Below are positions 10,657-21,489 of a stretch of DNA of 64,000 bases, piece after piece. The position numbers were made by a program, and so were the translations under genes. Under the pieces are notes generated by a model. That model was not told the origin of the DNA. It did not search any database and saw nothing but the letters and a program-made list of their open reading frames with translations. The first letter of the stretch is position 1. Each line of letters begins with the position of its first letter. The DNA is from Blepharisma stoltei. Lineage: Eukaryota > Ciliophora > Heterotrichea > Heterotrichida > Blepharismidae. The DNA is taken from positions 986,685 to 1,050,684 of the forward strand of contig CAJZBQ010000046.1 of the NCBI GenBank assembly GCA_914767885.1, read 5' to 3'.

Positions 10657-11879
10657 TAATCTTTAAAGTAATAATAATTCGAAAATTCTCGATTTCCTTT
10701 TAATTTTCTGCTGGCTGGGTATTTTAAAAAAATTTTGGAATTTTGGTTTGATTAAAGTTTTTCCGGCCATTCTCGTTTAAATTTTATATAGTTTAATTGT
10801 TGCGGTAGGAGCTCGAAGCTTAAAGTTAACTTCGAAATTTTGGTCTAACTTGCAAAGAAATTTTTACCAGTGATTAGTCAAAAATTCGAAATTTATGACA
10901 CTTTTATTGGAATTTCTTGTAGAATTTTGGATAACTGAAGAGTTATGAGCTTTATAACTAAAAGCTTTGGTTGGAAAATTTTTAGCTGAAGGCGACATAG
11001 TCTCTACTCTCCACCATTTTTTTGTCGAATTAGATTTGATCTAGTTTCATATAATTAAAATATGGCGTCGCTCGAATTTTGGGGTCTCCCGAAATAATTC
11101 ATCTCTTGTATATTTTAATTATCAGGTTTGGTTTCACATGGCAAAATTATCCTAGCTATATCAGGGAAGCAAGAGCTGGATGGTTTTTCCTACCAGACTT
11201 CTAACCTAAGGGAATTGATTTTTCCAGAAGGGTATGCGGTGGAGACTGAGCCTTTTTAGGTGCTGTTCAGACCCAAGTAAGTTCTGAGCTCAAAGAAGAG
11301 TTGTTGAAGCCCAAACCTCAAGGCTGGCATTATCAAAGTCAGAGGTGGCCACACCTTTGCCAGGCCTGAATAAAATGGCGCGAAATTGGCTCCAGAGTGG
11401 TGTTGGAAGTAGCTTTGGTCACCATCTCGTGCTGGTCATTAAAAGCGTATAGATTAATTAAGATTAGGATCTAGTTTCATATTACAAATTACGAAATTTT
11501 TAATAAATTTTATAAGGAAAACTTAATTAAGCTTTTTGTAATTGGTTTTAAAACTAATAAAAGTAAGAAAGTATTAAATTAAAACGATGAAACTATTTCC
11601 AGCAGTTTCTTACTTTAAGCAAAACTAGCCCATATATGCCTTATACATAAATTTAGCTCCTGCATTATTAATACTTGCAAAGCAAAATAGTTTCTGCGAA
11701 TTTGGGCGAATTAGTATCTTGCAATCAGAAAAAATGATGGCTTAATAAAGGGCTTAAAACAAGCTTATCAGACTTGAGTTGATGAGTATAGTTTTTCATG
11801 GAGCAAAAATGCAGGGTGAGTTATATAAACTTCATAATTTATAATAAAATAAAATCTCATTATCTGAAAATTTATATAA
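10657..11879. other. Intergenic between convergent genes; holds one retroposon
   Basis: No ORF with coding character. The retroposon at 11052-11481 occupies the middle. The flanks are AT-rich and unrecognised. Confidence 0.5.
11052..11481 (+). mobile_element. Retroposon copy (14-bp target duplication)
   Basis: GATCTAGTTTCATA occurs at 11038-11051 and 11468-11481. It starts TAATTAAAATATGGCG, as the copy in the kinesin gene does, and ends in a degenerate ATTAATTAAGATTAG tail. It is shorter than the kinesin copy, and the interiors diverge after the shared 5' end. Confidence 0.75.
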
Positions 11880-14800
11880 TTACTCAATTGAAATTAGGCT
11901 TTTTATTAGACTCGCCATAATTTCTCTAACAGCTCCATCTTGACATCTGACTTCAATTCTTCCAGCTGAAGCTGACTTATTTAATGTAATTTTACATAAA
12001 GCAATAAAATCTCCTTCTCCATAAATAACTACACTCCTCTGGCCATCTGGGTATGCTCTCATAATTCCATGCAAATTGCAATACTCTATCAATAGTTTCA
12101 TGGATCTTATATGACTTCTTAAGCCATAGAACTTTCTGGTAATTTTTTCGCTTGATAGAGAATGCCATACATCCTGAGGGTTCTTACTGATAGAACTTTT
12201 GAATGATAATATATAGGTGATTGGAAGCTTTAAATAATTAATTTCTGAGTTATATATAAGCTTCCAAATTGGAGAGTTCTCGAAAGGGCTTGAAATAGTG
12301 TAATTAATGCAAAGCTCAAGGTTGGTATTTGCAGGGATGATAGATTTTTCGTTTTGGAATGAAAAATCTATGCCTTCACGCTCGATAAATTCCAACTCCC
12401 CATTCTGTAGGCCAGATAAACTATTGGAAAAAATATATTTCTGAGGTAGGCAAAACATTTTTTAATATAATTTATTTTTTTGAAAAAAAATATTTAGATA
12501 TAGAAATAATGATTGCTATAAGAAATCTCCAGCTAATTCTATAAATTTTTAAACAGTTTGAATTCTAAAATCTAAAATTTCTAAATTAAATAAAATTTTT
12601 GCTTTGAATATTAGCAAATTTTGAAAAAATATTAGGTGTAAAAGTTTTAACCCCACCAAGCAGCAAAAAATTTGTAGCTCACGGTGGGGAATAAGCGAAA
12701 ATTATTAAAATCAAGCTCAGAGTTATTATTTATCGCTAGCTTGATTTTTCCTTCTTCATGCAAGTTATAATCAACCTGAATTTTTTCATTTCTATAAAGA
12801 ATTCCTGATTTTGATAATAGATTTTTTAAATAGAAATCATCATTTTGCACCTGAATGCCAAAAGATTGCGATTGTGAAGATTTTAAAGGAGTTATTGGGT
12901 TATTCAAACTATCTCTTTGGAGAATTGGAGATATATGTCTTATTGTTGGATATTTTGATTCATGAGCGATTAGATTTGAAGAAAAATCTAGAGTTCCAAC
13001 GTCAATAGGCTCTTTAGGGATTGATTCAGTCTTAATTGGAGAAATATCTGGGGTTAAAGATACTGGAGACAAAGTAGAATTTGAAATATTTGATAAATCG
13101 ATTTTTCCTTTATTGCTGCAAACGGAAAAAGAAAAAACAGTTTCAGTTGTGAACGATTTTTCATTCCCTTTTGCGTCTTTCAGAGCTTTTAACTCATTTT
13201 CAGCAATTTCTCTTTGGGCTGCCATGTATTGATTTATTGAAATTTGTCTTTTTACTTCTTCTTTGTCTGCCTTAATTTGAATTTCAAGCTCATTTATATG
13301 GTTTTCTAAATTTTTGTTTATTTCTTTATAATTCTCAATCACAATCTGATTTTCTTCATTTTTTGCTACACTTATTTCCAGCTCTTTAATTTTTTTGACC
13401 AATTCTTTATTTTTAAAATTTTTAATTTTATTTTCATCAATTGCACTATTCAGCTTTTCATTGATTTCATTATAATCTTCTTCTGATTTAGTAATTATAA
13501 CAAGTGCATTTTCGTACTTGTCTTTTAAATTAAAATAGGCTTGTTTAAATTCTTTTCATTCAGGGTCTAACTCAAGCTCAAAATCGCCTTTTTCACCTTT
13601 AAAAGGGCTTTTGTCGAACTCAGAAAAAGAAAGTGCAGCCTTTGCCATGTCATTTTCAATTGCAGATCCTTGATAGTCAAGCTGAGGATCAACTTGAGGA
13701 GAAATTTTCGGATTTGGGTCTGAGTAATTCTTGGAAATTGGCTGGGGCAGTAAATTACTTCTGGAAATGGAAATCCTTTTGGTCTCCTTACCCCCGTGAG
13801 AAAGCAAATATTTTTTATTTTTTATTAATAGATATTATATTAATTTTCAAAATGCAAACTTTAAAAGCAAAAATAAAAATTAACTTGTCAAATTTATATT
13901 CTATAATCAACCTTTAAAATCCAAGAACTAAGTAGAGATTTCATTTAATAATTACCATTTATATATTGAAAAATATTTTTTATACTAAAAAACTCATAAA
14001 GGGGGGTTAATAGGAATCGATGATTTTTTTCAGTATCTGTAAATCTGATAAGCCTTATTGATTTCATCTGTAATCTGTGTCAACTCATTTATCAGCTGAA
14101 ATTGGTCATTTTCCATACTTGTATTTACTTCCTTTTCAAACTCGTATTTTTGCTCAATTAAAAGTTTTATTTTTCTACTAACCCCCCCGTCCATGAGTGT
14201 AAAAAAACACTCTCCTTGAGAAATTTAATATAAAAATATTTTATGAAAAATATTTTGATATATAAGTGATAATTATTATGGGCTAATTCTGTTTAATTTT
14301 AAAACAGCTTGCATTTTATAACATAAATTTTTACAAATTAAATATATATTCCTTTAAAATTAAAAAAAACTTTTACTATAATATTTATATAAAATTTTTA
14401 AAAACAAAATTAACACCCCTTCCTTAAGTGAAAAAAAATTTTTGGTTCGCTCATTAGGGGAGAGTAATCAATTTTCTGTCAGGATTTGCATCCATCATTA
14501 TTCTATGGACTGAAGCCAGCAAATCTTTGCATTTTTCGATATTTTGGATAATTTTAGAAGTATTTACCTCTGTTGGGACGTCTAATGGAATAAGTTCTGG
14601 AAAAGTTACGCCCATTTCTTTTATACTAATATACTATGAATAGCTCGGCAATAAGCTTTCCTAGGGTGAACCAGTAAAATTTAGCACATGAAAGTTAAAA
14701 TTGATCTTTTGATGAATTAAAGAATTAGGAAAAGTAAAAATAGCGGCTCACTATAATCTTTAAGCAGAAAATTGCCCAATAAATTTCTAAGTTTTTAATA

Positions 14801-15435
14801 AAAATAATACTATTTGAACAATTTTCTTCTTAAGGAATATAGTGAGTGCAATTTTCACTTCTCCTAATTCATCAAAAGATCAATTCTAACTTTCATGCGC
14901 AAAAACTTTAATCCTTCACCCTAAAAAAGCTTTTTACTGGGCTATTCATAGTAAATCAGTATAGTTCTTGATAGGTTTTAAAGAATATTGAATCGTTTTT
15001 GTGTCTGTCATATCGATAAATCTGAGCCCAATCTTGAATACATTGCAAAACTAAAATAAAAAACTCTGCTGAGGCTTCTCTTTGAATATCAGAATCCGCT
15101 AAAAAAATATCCATGCCTCTTAGCATGTCAGAAGATTCCTATGTAAATATTACACATCTATACTTAGCGATTTCTTTATAAAATTTCAAGCCTTTTCCAA
15201 GAATTCTAATAAAATTAAGATTTTTTGTCTCAGAGATGGCTTCAATTATTTTGGCAGCTTGAAGCTTGTAAACAGGAAGCTGCTGAGAGTCCATAATTTT
15301 TAATAAATTTTTTAGCAGATCTCTGCATTCAGTTTTATGAGCTTTTGCATACTTATTAGCAACTTCTTGAATTAATCCTTGGTTTCCTATTGACAGAACA
15401 GCTGATTTTAATAAAATTACATCTTCTTCTTTCAT
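11880..15435 (-). CDS. VHS-GAT-coiled coil-adaptin appendage protein, split by four inserts
   Basis: The model is complement(join(11880..12448,12694..13790,14010..14180,14467..14623,14964..15138,15154..15435)), 2,451 nt, 816 residues. Residues 1-165 end in the VHS signature (W-A-Q-I-Y, then Y-Q-E-L-K-E-M-G-V-T-F-P). A GAT-like helical bundle follows (about 170-265). Next is a coiled-coil hinge. From about 590 comes a bilobal appendage: a beta-sandwich (I-K-L-A-I-N-N-N-S) and a platform matching alpha-adaptin (L-P-I-T-Y-I-L-S-F, W-H-S-L-S, I-T-L-N-K-S). VHS-GAT proteins (GGA, Tom1) sort ubiquitinated or sorting-signal cargo at the trans-Golgi and endosomes. GGAs end in a single-lobe ear, not this bilobal type. 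One 15-nt intron (15139-15153) and four TA-bounded inserts are removed; all joins keep frame. Confidence 0.85.
12449..12693. mobile_element. MITE family 1-derived insert in the VHS gene
   Basis: TA at 12447 and 12692. The right end has the family palindrome in worn form (ACCCCACCAAGCAGC / GCTCACGGTGGGG) and the interior aligns to the reference MITE. The left end is truncated. Removal joins N-N-F-R to L-P-Q-K-Y. Confidence 0.85.
13791..14009. mobile_element. MITE family 1-derived insert in the VHS gene
   Basis: TTACCCCCGTGAG at the left, AAAGGGGGGTTAA at the right, with the reference interior in the opposite orientation. Removal gives S-S-I-P-I-K-E-T in frame. A second TA three bases away would also keep frame. 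Confidence 0.85.
14181..14466. mobile_element. MITE family 1-derived insert in the VHS gene
   Basis: The left end is CTAACCCCCCCGTCCATGAG and the right end is CATTAGGGGAGAGTAA. The interior TGATATATAAGTGATAATTA is shared with other copies. Removal gives R-K-L-I-S-R-K-I-K in frame. Confidence 0.85.
14624..14963. mobile_element. Inverted-repeat element family 3 in the VHS gene
   Basis: The termini TATACTAATATACTATG and (reverse-complemented) TATACTGATTTACTATG form an imperfect TIR. Longer inner arms (GATCTTTTGATGAATTA and its complement) make it largely palindromic. Removal at TA restores Y-Q-E-L-K-E-M-G-V. Relatives lie at 34357 and 53693. Confidence 0.85.
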
Positions 15436-15794
15436 TATTTTTATAGATGGAATATTAAGCTGGCTAAAATAATAACAATTTATTTCGTAAAGTTTAGAGT
15501 CTAAAAGAATTTTCTATTTCTGGTAAATCTGGAAGATAGTTATAATTGTAAATAATTAAGGCTAAAGAAATTTGGATCATACTCAAATATAATTATATTA
15601 AATTTCCATCATCTTTGCTTTTTGAATTATAAAAAATTTAGAAGCTTACATTTTGCTTTTTAAGGCTAAAATAGATTTGGTTCATAGGATGTGACTATAA
15701 GGTGGATACTAAAATAATTATTAAAATGGCAATGTTATTTCCTTCTTTTTATTAAATATAAATTATTATTGATTTTATAAACAAATTAAGTTAA
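15436..15794. other. Intergenic, nothing recognised
   Basis: AT-rich 359 bp between the VHS gene start and the RBR gene stop, both on the minus strand. It presumably carries the VHS gene promoter. Confidence 0.4.
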
Positions 15795-16859
15795 TTAGCA
15801 AACGCAGCCCTTTTTCAATTTTCCACATTGGAAGCAAAAAGTTGTGTGGCAAGAAGAGCATTTTACTATAGATTTATTAGTTTCATTCAAAGTCACTATT
15901 CCGCATTTAGGACAGACCTTGCCGTTGTTCATTTCAATCCAATTCAGGAATTCCTGATTTTCTTTTGCAGCATTGATTGCACATTCGCACTCTCTCTTGG
16001 TTTCTATTGCACACTTTAAGCAGTATTCAATTTTGCAAAGCGGGCACGTATACTTGCAAGCACACCCAGGGTCAAAAAAATACTGGCAATTATTCGTAAA
16101 ACACTTCATAATCCCAGGTATCAGCCAATTCGGATGTGACTTAGATTTTCTCTTTTCAGGGTGCTTTTTCTCATCTTTTTTCTCTACTTTTTTCTTTTGT
16201 CTGGCTGGGTCTATAATATACTTTATCATATTTTCTGTAAGTGGAGTCCTGCACATCGGACAAATTACCCCAGATTGAGACTTTTTTATTGATTTATTCA
16301 CAATTTCTATAAGGCAAGCGTTATGAAATTGATGAGAGCATTCGAGCTTTGTGTCGTCCTCTTCTAATTCTTCCATACAATATGGACACTCTTCTGGATG
16401 CTTATATAGACTGTAAATGACGTAATTATTAGCGACTTCTACGTCATCTATACATGTCAGCAGGTCTTCGAAGTCAAAATAGCCAAGGTAGGTTAAGCTC
16501 ACAACTCGTGGAGAAAATAAAGATCTCACAAGGTGGAATAAGTCAGTTATTTGTATCCCGTGCCTGCGCTCGAGAAGAATTCCAATAACCATATTTATGC
16601 ATTCTTGAGGGGTAACGAAGTCAGTTTTTTTAAATAGAGGAATGTTGTGGTTGTCAGAGTTATTTCTTTTATTGATTTGGCTTACTTGTACAAGTTTTTT
16701 TCTTTTGTTGTATATGCATAAAACGGTTGAGATGAGCGTCTCTAAGTGAAGCCATTTTGGATCCAAGGACCTATGGGCGTTTCTCGACTGAGAAACTGGG
16801 GGTCTCAGTCCAGGCCATAGGGGAGCAGCTTTTTTCCTGTAGCTGTTGAAGGTAGGCAT
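15795..16859 (-). CDS. RBR-like (RING-IBR-RING) E3 ligase, catalytic cysteine not seen
   Basis: 354 residues as read from the ATG at 16859. RING1 is C-P-Y-C-M-E-E-L with a C-S-H-Q-F-H core and C-P-M-C-R. The IBR follows (C-x3-N-C ... C-x-Y-T-C-P-L-C ... C-L-K-C). Last is a RING2-like C-P-K-C ... C-S-S-C ... F-C-F-Q-C. In active RBR ligases RING2 holds a catalytic Cys in a G-C-N-x-M motif that takes ubiquitin from E2; the aligned position here reads N-K-S-I, so transthiolation looks lost. The first 35 residues are coded by GC-rich sequence like the adjoining repeat, so the true N-terminus is uncertain. Residues from about L-I-S-T-V-L-C-I-Y on have coding character. Confidence 0.8.
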   Translation of the reverse strand: MPTFNSYRKKAAPLWPGLRPPVSQSRNAHRSLDPKWLHLETLISTVLCIYNKRKKLVQVSQINKRNNSDNHNIPLFKKTDFVTPQECINMVIGILLERRHGIQITDLFHLVRSLFSPRVVSLTYLGYFDFEDLLTCIDDVEVANNYVIYSLYKHPEECPYCMEELEEDDTKLECSHQFHNACLIEIVNKSIKKSQSGVICPMCRTPLTENMIKYIIDPARQKKKVEKKDEKKHPEKRKSKSHPNWLIPGIMKCFTNNCQYFFDPGCACKYTCPLCKIEYCLKCAIETKRECECAINAAKENQEFLNWIEMNNGKVCPKCGIVTLNETNKSIVKCSSCHTTFCFQCGKLKKGCVC

Positions 16860-17512
16860 TTCGACACCCGACAGACTCCAAGGATTTTTAGAGTTAAGCT
16901 ACTCCAATCGTCCGCCTCACGGCCGCAGAAATCCATAAGCCATCCACTCAAGAGTGAAACCGCAGGGCAAGGAGGAGACAGAAAAGGCCGGAAGTGGCAC
17001 CCACTCTTGGGGATATACCCTCTGGGCTGAAGCCGAAAAGCGTTTGAACCTTCCGTATGGGAGATCTTTAGTGACTAAGTTGCCAATATGGCAAACACCT
17101 GACTTTAATTAACCTAACCTAATTCCTTAAACTTAGGGCAATTAATCGCATTGTTTTTGCCATGCAGCGCCCACAATATGGAGAAGGTGACTTACCTGCT
17201 TAGAATGTATTGGTGATTTCCCCAATGGTAAAAGCTATTTAGTTTTTTCTTCGAGTGACTAAAGAAAGAGGGAATTAAGTTAGACAGCTGGTTGCCTCCA
17301 GCGAGGGTGTCTCTACAGTTTAAAGTAGCTCTCATAATAAGAATGATCTCTCCTGTGAGCACTCAAGGGTTGGCGTCATAAAAATAAGTTTGTGATTGAA
17401 CATTAGACGCTCAGCAGAGTCTTATGGACCCTTGGTAGAGTCGCTACTGAGAAATCAGAGAGGTTTCAGCCTGGGCTTCAAGACAATCACTCTGCCAGCT
17501 TTCAGTGCACGT
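16726..17512. mobile_element. GC-rich repeat block upstream of the RBR gene, probably one or two retroposons
   Basis: The composition is clearly richer in G+C than the neighbours. It contains a TTAATTAACCTAACCTAA tail-like run near 17107. Imperfect copies of GTTGA-ATGAGCG flank it (16726 and 17513). No ORF was recognised. It overlaps the apparent 5' end of the RBR reading frame and abuts the 3' end of the next gene. Confidence 0.5.
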
Positions 17513-18253
17513 GTTGAATGGAGCGAATAGTGAATTAAGGATTTTAATGCCTGCCAAATTAACAGAATTTAATCTTCTTTTGATTGCAATACTTCTTTCT
17601 TGGATTCCGAATTCAAAAAACTCATAGATCTCTTGAATTGAAAGTTTTGGCTTATTTCTCATATATAAATGCTTAAATAAGAGAGATAAGGCTAAAACTC
17701 CTTTTGGCATACGCTTGCCTATCAATTTTTCTAAAAATGCTAAAAATGCTTCATATTTTTCCAAAGATTTTTGATTTATTTGGCCATTATGAAAAACTGT
17801 CCTGAATTCTCCATCGTCTACTTTTTTAATGTAATTTTGAGGATCCTGCCTATATTCTGAGGAATATACTTCATAGCCAGGAATATCATGCACAAATCCC
17901 TCTATAAAATTCAACGACGCATCGAATCCATAAACATTCAGCAGCATTTCCTGGATTCTAAATAAAAATGGCACCAGTTTGGAATTTTCAAAAAATTTTA
18001 TGGTGCCTTCAATAATTTCAGAATTAATTGCAGGTGCATTTTTAGAAGCAAGCAGCAAATAATTTTCGCTTTCCTCTTCAAAGAGCAGCAATTTTATATA
18101 GTTTTTTCTTTCTGTGGTCTCTATAAGTTTATTAAAGTCAAACCTCAAATTTTTATCTTGGAATTTCTTTATAATTCTGCTTTGAGTGCAGAGTGGGTAG
18201 CCCTCTGATGAAATTTCATCAATAATTTTTGCTAAATCCCCCTCATGGGTAAG
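17444..18253 (-). CDS. Hypothetical protein, 5' and 3' ends unresolved
   Basis: The clear coding part runs from about 18253 (E/G-D-L-A-K-I-I-D-E-I-S) to near 17520. It is rich in Lys, Glu, Leu and Phe and probably all-helical. No in-frame ATG is visible at its 5' end. A 17-nt GT-AG candidate (GTTAACTTACCCATGAG) sits just upstream, and a full MITE beyond it. The last 20 or so residues are coded by repeat-like GC-rich sequence, so the true stop is probably displaced by the insertion at 16726-17512. Joining it to the RBR frame across that insertion did not preserve frame. No family was recognised. Confidence 0.55.
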   Translation of the reverse strand, partial: LTHEGDLAKIIDEISSEGYPLCTQSRIIKKFQDKNLRFDFNKLIETTERKNYIKLLLFEEESENYLLLASKNAPAINSEIIEGTIKFFENSKLVPFLFRIQEMLLNVYGFDASLNFIEGFVHDIPGYEVYSSEYRQDPQNYIKKVDDGEFRTVFHNGQINQKSLEKYEAFLAFLEKLIGKRMPKGVLALSLLFKHLYMRNKPKLSIQEIYEFFEFGIQERSIAIKRRLNSVNLAGIKILNSLFAPFNTCTESWQSDCLEAQAETSLISQ

Positions 18254-18283
18254 TTAACAAATAAAAAAATTAAATTTCACTTA

Positions 18284-18669
18284 CTCCCCCCCCCCCCTCC
18301 GTGAGCGAACAAAAAAATTTTGTTCGCTCACGGAGGGGGGTAATTTTTTTTTTTAAAAAAAATTTATATATAAATTTTATAAAAAATATTTTTTTCGAAA
18401 TTTAAAAAAATCCTAATTTGCAAAAATTGGGAAGCAAATATTAATTTAATTTGCAAAATTTATGTTTTAAAACGCAATTTGTTTAAAATTTAAACAGAAT
18501 TAGCTCTAGATTTCATTATACTAATTATCACTTATATATCAAAATTTTTTTCCATTAAATTTTTTCTATTAAAAAAATTTTTGTTCACTCACGGAGGGTG
18601 GGTTTTTGGTCAAAAAATGGCGATTTTTCTAATGGTTTTGTTCGCTCACGGAGGGGGGGGGGGGAGTTA
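18284..18669. mobile_element. MITE family 1, full-length copy (386 bp), reverse orientation
   Basis: TA-bounded, near-identical to the copies at 8613 and 23410 but inverted. It has CTCCGTGAGCGAAC termini and the same inner palindrome. It lies between two minus-strand genes. Confidence 0.85.
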
Positions 18670-18677
18670 GTTCTAAA

Positions 18678-19328
18678 TTAAAATCAAAAAAAATTATAAA
18701 ATATATCTACTACTGCCGTATCCTTCTTTTTCACTAAAGGGACAAGTAAGTCTTTTGGCTTTGCTTTGCGAGAAGCTGTTGGAACTATAGCATGCATCTC
18801 TTTTAAGTCAGGCTTATACCAAACAATATTCAGTTTCATATCTCTTATCAGCTCACAGAGATCTTTTAAAATACTATGAGACAAAGTATTAGTTGCTATA
18901 ATAACCAGTTCGAGTTTTGATACTACTTTATCTTTGATATCTTGTATCAAACTTTCCTCCATATTTGACTCATTTGGCTCTACACCTATTTCCCCTATAT
19001 TTTTTCGAAAAGCATAGAACAATATGTCAGAAATATTTTTATTGATAATTGAGTTGACGTCCTGCTGAATGTTGGTTAAGTCTTCTTCTTCTCCTCCTGC
19101 TCCTGAGGAGTTTAAAAAGCATATTGGGCTTTCAAAATCTTTTATTCTGTTGGAAAAGCATTTTTCGCATAGCGATATAAGATCATAGATACTTCTTATA
19201 TGGATTTTTGGGCCGCAAGATTCACATGCTGTGCATATGTCTTTGCATTGGCAAACTCGACAGAGGGATTTTTGACAGGTTAGGCAATCCTTGACAAATT
19301 TTGACTCATCGCAATTGGCACAATTCAT
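18678..19328 (-). CDS. Cys-rich (B-box-like zinc-binding) protein, function unknown
   Basis: 216 residues. The N-terminal 60 residues are dense in Cys pairs (N-C-A-N-C, C-L-T-C, C-R-V-C, C-T-A-C, C-G, C-E-K-C) with spacing like a double zinc-binding module of B-box or RING-like type. Then comes a Gly/Glu linker and a C-terminal region (I-I-A-T-N-T-L-S, L-N-I-V-W-Y-K) with an alternating strand-helix pattern. The last Trp before the TAA stop is a TGA. The MITE starts 9 bp after the stop. No enzyme motif was recognised. Confidence 0.7.
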
Positions 19329-20892
19329 TTTATAAGCTGAGACAAATAAATAATTATTGCGAATGTTTACTTCTTAATTGGCAAAGAAAAAAGTAATAAA
19401 ATTTTTTTAAAATTGTAAGCATCTATAACCTGAGAGAGAAAATTTTATATTTATTTTAAAGGCATTTTAAGTGCTAAATACTTTAACCTAACTTTGATGA
19501 AAATCAGTTATAAATATTTTATCAACTTTGCTATCTTAGAATTTCTCTTAAGTGCCCATCAAAGAAATAAAGTTTAGTGCTTTTAGGTCTAATAAGCCGA
19601 GGAATGTAACAGAAAGTAATTTATGATATAAAGCTATGTATAAAGTTAAATTTCAATGTAAATTAAATGAGACGTTTTATATTTCAATAATTACAAAATA
19701 AATTGACCCCAAATGGGCTTTAAATTATAAAGAGAATGCTTTTAAAATAGGTTGCTTTATGATTTTATTTTTATTGATTATTATGACTTATCACTACTTG
19801 TTAAATAATTAGAAAAGATTTGATTATTCTTCCAATTATCGAGAAACAAATGTTATTTGAAATAAAATAATAAATAGGAATAGAGCAGCAGAGGTATCAA
19901 TTTTATCTCTCAGAGCTTGTTTTTATATAAATTTAAAATTTTGTAACCATCTTTGACGCCAAAATATACAAGGAAAATATTAACTATGAAGCAGCATTTA
20001 ATAATTTTGCATTTGCAAGACAACTCAATATGCCAACTCTATTTTAAAATAAATATATTTAAAAATTCAACTTGGATTCAGAAAAATAGGCTTTGATTTT
20101 ACGTCAAAAAATAACATTTTTAGCCGATTATCTAAAATATAAAATTTGTATATAAAACTTCATATAATTAAAAAATTCTAAAAGACTAAAAAAGTAGACT
20201 GAATGAAAAGGAAGCAATAAGTTAGACTTTATAGCAATTTTATTGAATTAGATACAGATATAAAGTATGAATTCGCATGACCTCTCTGTTGCATCATAAG
20301 TATTTTTAGAGATTTTGAGATATTAAGTGCACTTAGAATGATAGCATAACCAATTATAATCTATTAGTTCAAGAAACTTAATTAAAAATAAGATATTATT
20401 TTTGCAAATATTCTAAAGCGAGCTTTTATTTTATTTTATTACATTATTATGAGAGTTTCTATGGAATTAATACGATTTTACTGAGTTTTTTAATTAATAT
20501 TTATATACGAATTAAGCGACACAAATTTAACTTACTCCCCCCTCTGCTAGCTAACAAAAAACTTCGTTTGTGTCCGATGGGATTAATTTTTTAAAATTAC
20601 TAAATTTATATATAAAAGATTTTTACATTTTTAAAATTATCCCAACTAAAGAGTAAAAATTAATTTAATTTTCAAAAATTATATTTCAAAATTAAACAGA
20701 ATTCGCTAGAGATTTCATTACACTAATATCACTTATATATATCGAAACATTTGCTTCAAAATTTTTTATATTAAATAAATTTTTGTTCGATAAGAAAGGT
20801 GGATTTTACCCAAAAGATAGGGATTTTTCCAATGTTTTTTTTCGCTCACAGAGGGGGAGAGCTAGCAGAAAAGTATCCATAAAGGAACAAAA
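19329..20892. other. Long AT-rich intergenic region with one degenerate MITE
   Basis: About 1.2 kb (19329-20530) contains no ORF of note, no tRNA-like cloverleaf and no strong repeat. It lies between divergent genes. The only element seen is the MITE remnant at 20535-20864. Confidence 0.5.
20535..20864. mobile_element. MITE family 1, degenerate copy (330 bp)
   Basis: The left end is TTACTCCCCCCTCTGCTAG. The right end has CGCTCACAGAGGGGGAG. The interior shares TTTCATTACACTAATATCAC with other copies. TA at both edges; intergenic. Confidence 0.75.
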
Positions 20893-21489
20893 ATGTCAGA
20901 GTGCCGAATCTGTTTAAATTCTTCAAACGACTCCGCGCTCATATCTCCGTGTATGTGCAGTGGCTCTATTAAATACGTCCATTCGCATTGCTTACAGCAC
21001 TGGCTAAAAGAAAAATACCCTAATCGATACAAAACTATGCCTATTAAGACTAGGGGATGCAATACCGGATTAAAATGCGAACTTTGCAAGTATGAATTTC
21101 AGGGCAAATTAAGGTTTTTGGGGATATCAGGGATACTTAAGAAACTAAAAGAAACCCAGGCTTTGATTTACATTATTCTCAACGTTCCTGTAGTTTTGTA
21201 TCTGATATATAAGTTTAACTACCTGCTACGTCATCTTTTAAATGTGTCAAAATCACATATAAATTTAATCAAACTTCAAAGCTCAGGATGCAAGAAAATA
21301 TTTATGTTGACCAAGTTTTATATTAGATTCCTTTTAGGACTGCTGCCTGTGGCAGTATTCGGAGCGTCGGCTCCCACGATTGCATATAGCACTATGGTGC
21401 TCGCCAAAAATTTAATATCAGAATGCCAAGTTTTTGAGATCAAAAGTATCAGTGGGAAGATGCAAAATCAACTAAAAGCTGTAAATTAA
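20893..21489 (+). CDS. RING-CH (MARCH-type) membrane E3 ubiquitin ligase
   Basis: 198 residues. The C4HC3 RING-CH finger is complete and starts at residue 4: C4, C7, C20, C22, H30, C33, then C-x2-C in C-E-L-C near 60, with the conserved W37 and G-S-I-K-Y-V-H. Two hydrophobic segments follow (about 89-112 and 144-165). This fits the MARCH layout, in which the cytosolic finger ubiquitinates membrane cargo for endocytosis or degradation. No intron, insert or UGA. The start is the first ATG, eight bases after an AAAGGAAC stretch. Substrate unknown. Confidence 0.9.
   Translation: MSECRICLNSSNDSALISPCMCSGSIKYVHSHCLQHWLKEKYPNRYKTMPIKTRGCNTGLKCELCKYEFQGKLRFLGISGILKKLKETQALIYIILNVPVVLYLIYKFNYLLRHLLNVSKSHINLIKLQSSGCKKIFMLTKFYIRFLLGLLPVAVFGASAPTIAYSTMVLAKNLISECQVFEIKSISGKMQNQLKAVN

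Noticed and set aside
15795-18253. RBR gene and the next minus-strand gene as one gene split by the GC-rich block
   Set aside because: Imperfect repeats flank the block, but removing one period does not keep frame between the two coding parts.
18284-19328. Cys-rich gene and the gene at 17444-18253 as one gene split by the MITE
   Set aside because: The Cys-rich frame ends at a TAA before the MITE, and no intron or TA join found a clean frame across it.
19329-20530. Search for tRNA or other structured RNA genes in the long AT-rich gap
   Set aside because: No T-loop (GGTTCRANNCC) or cloverleaf was found by eye here or in the other intergenic gaps. Only the 5S gene is supported.
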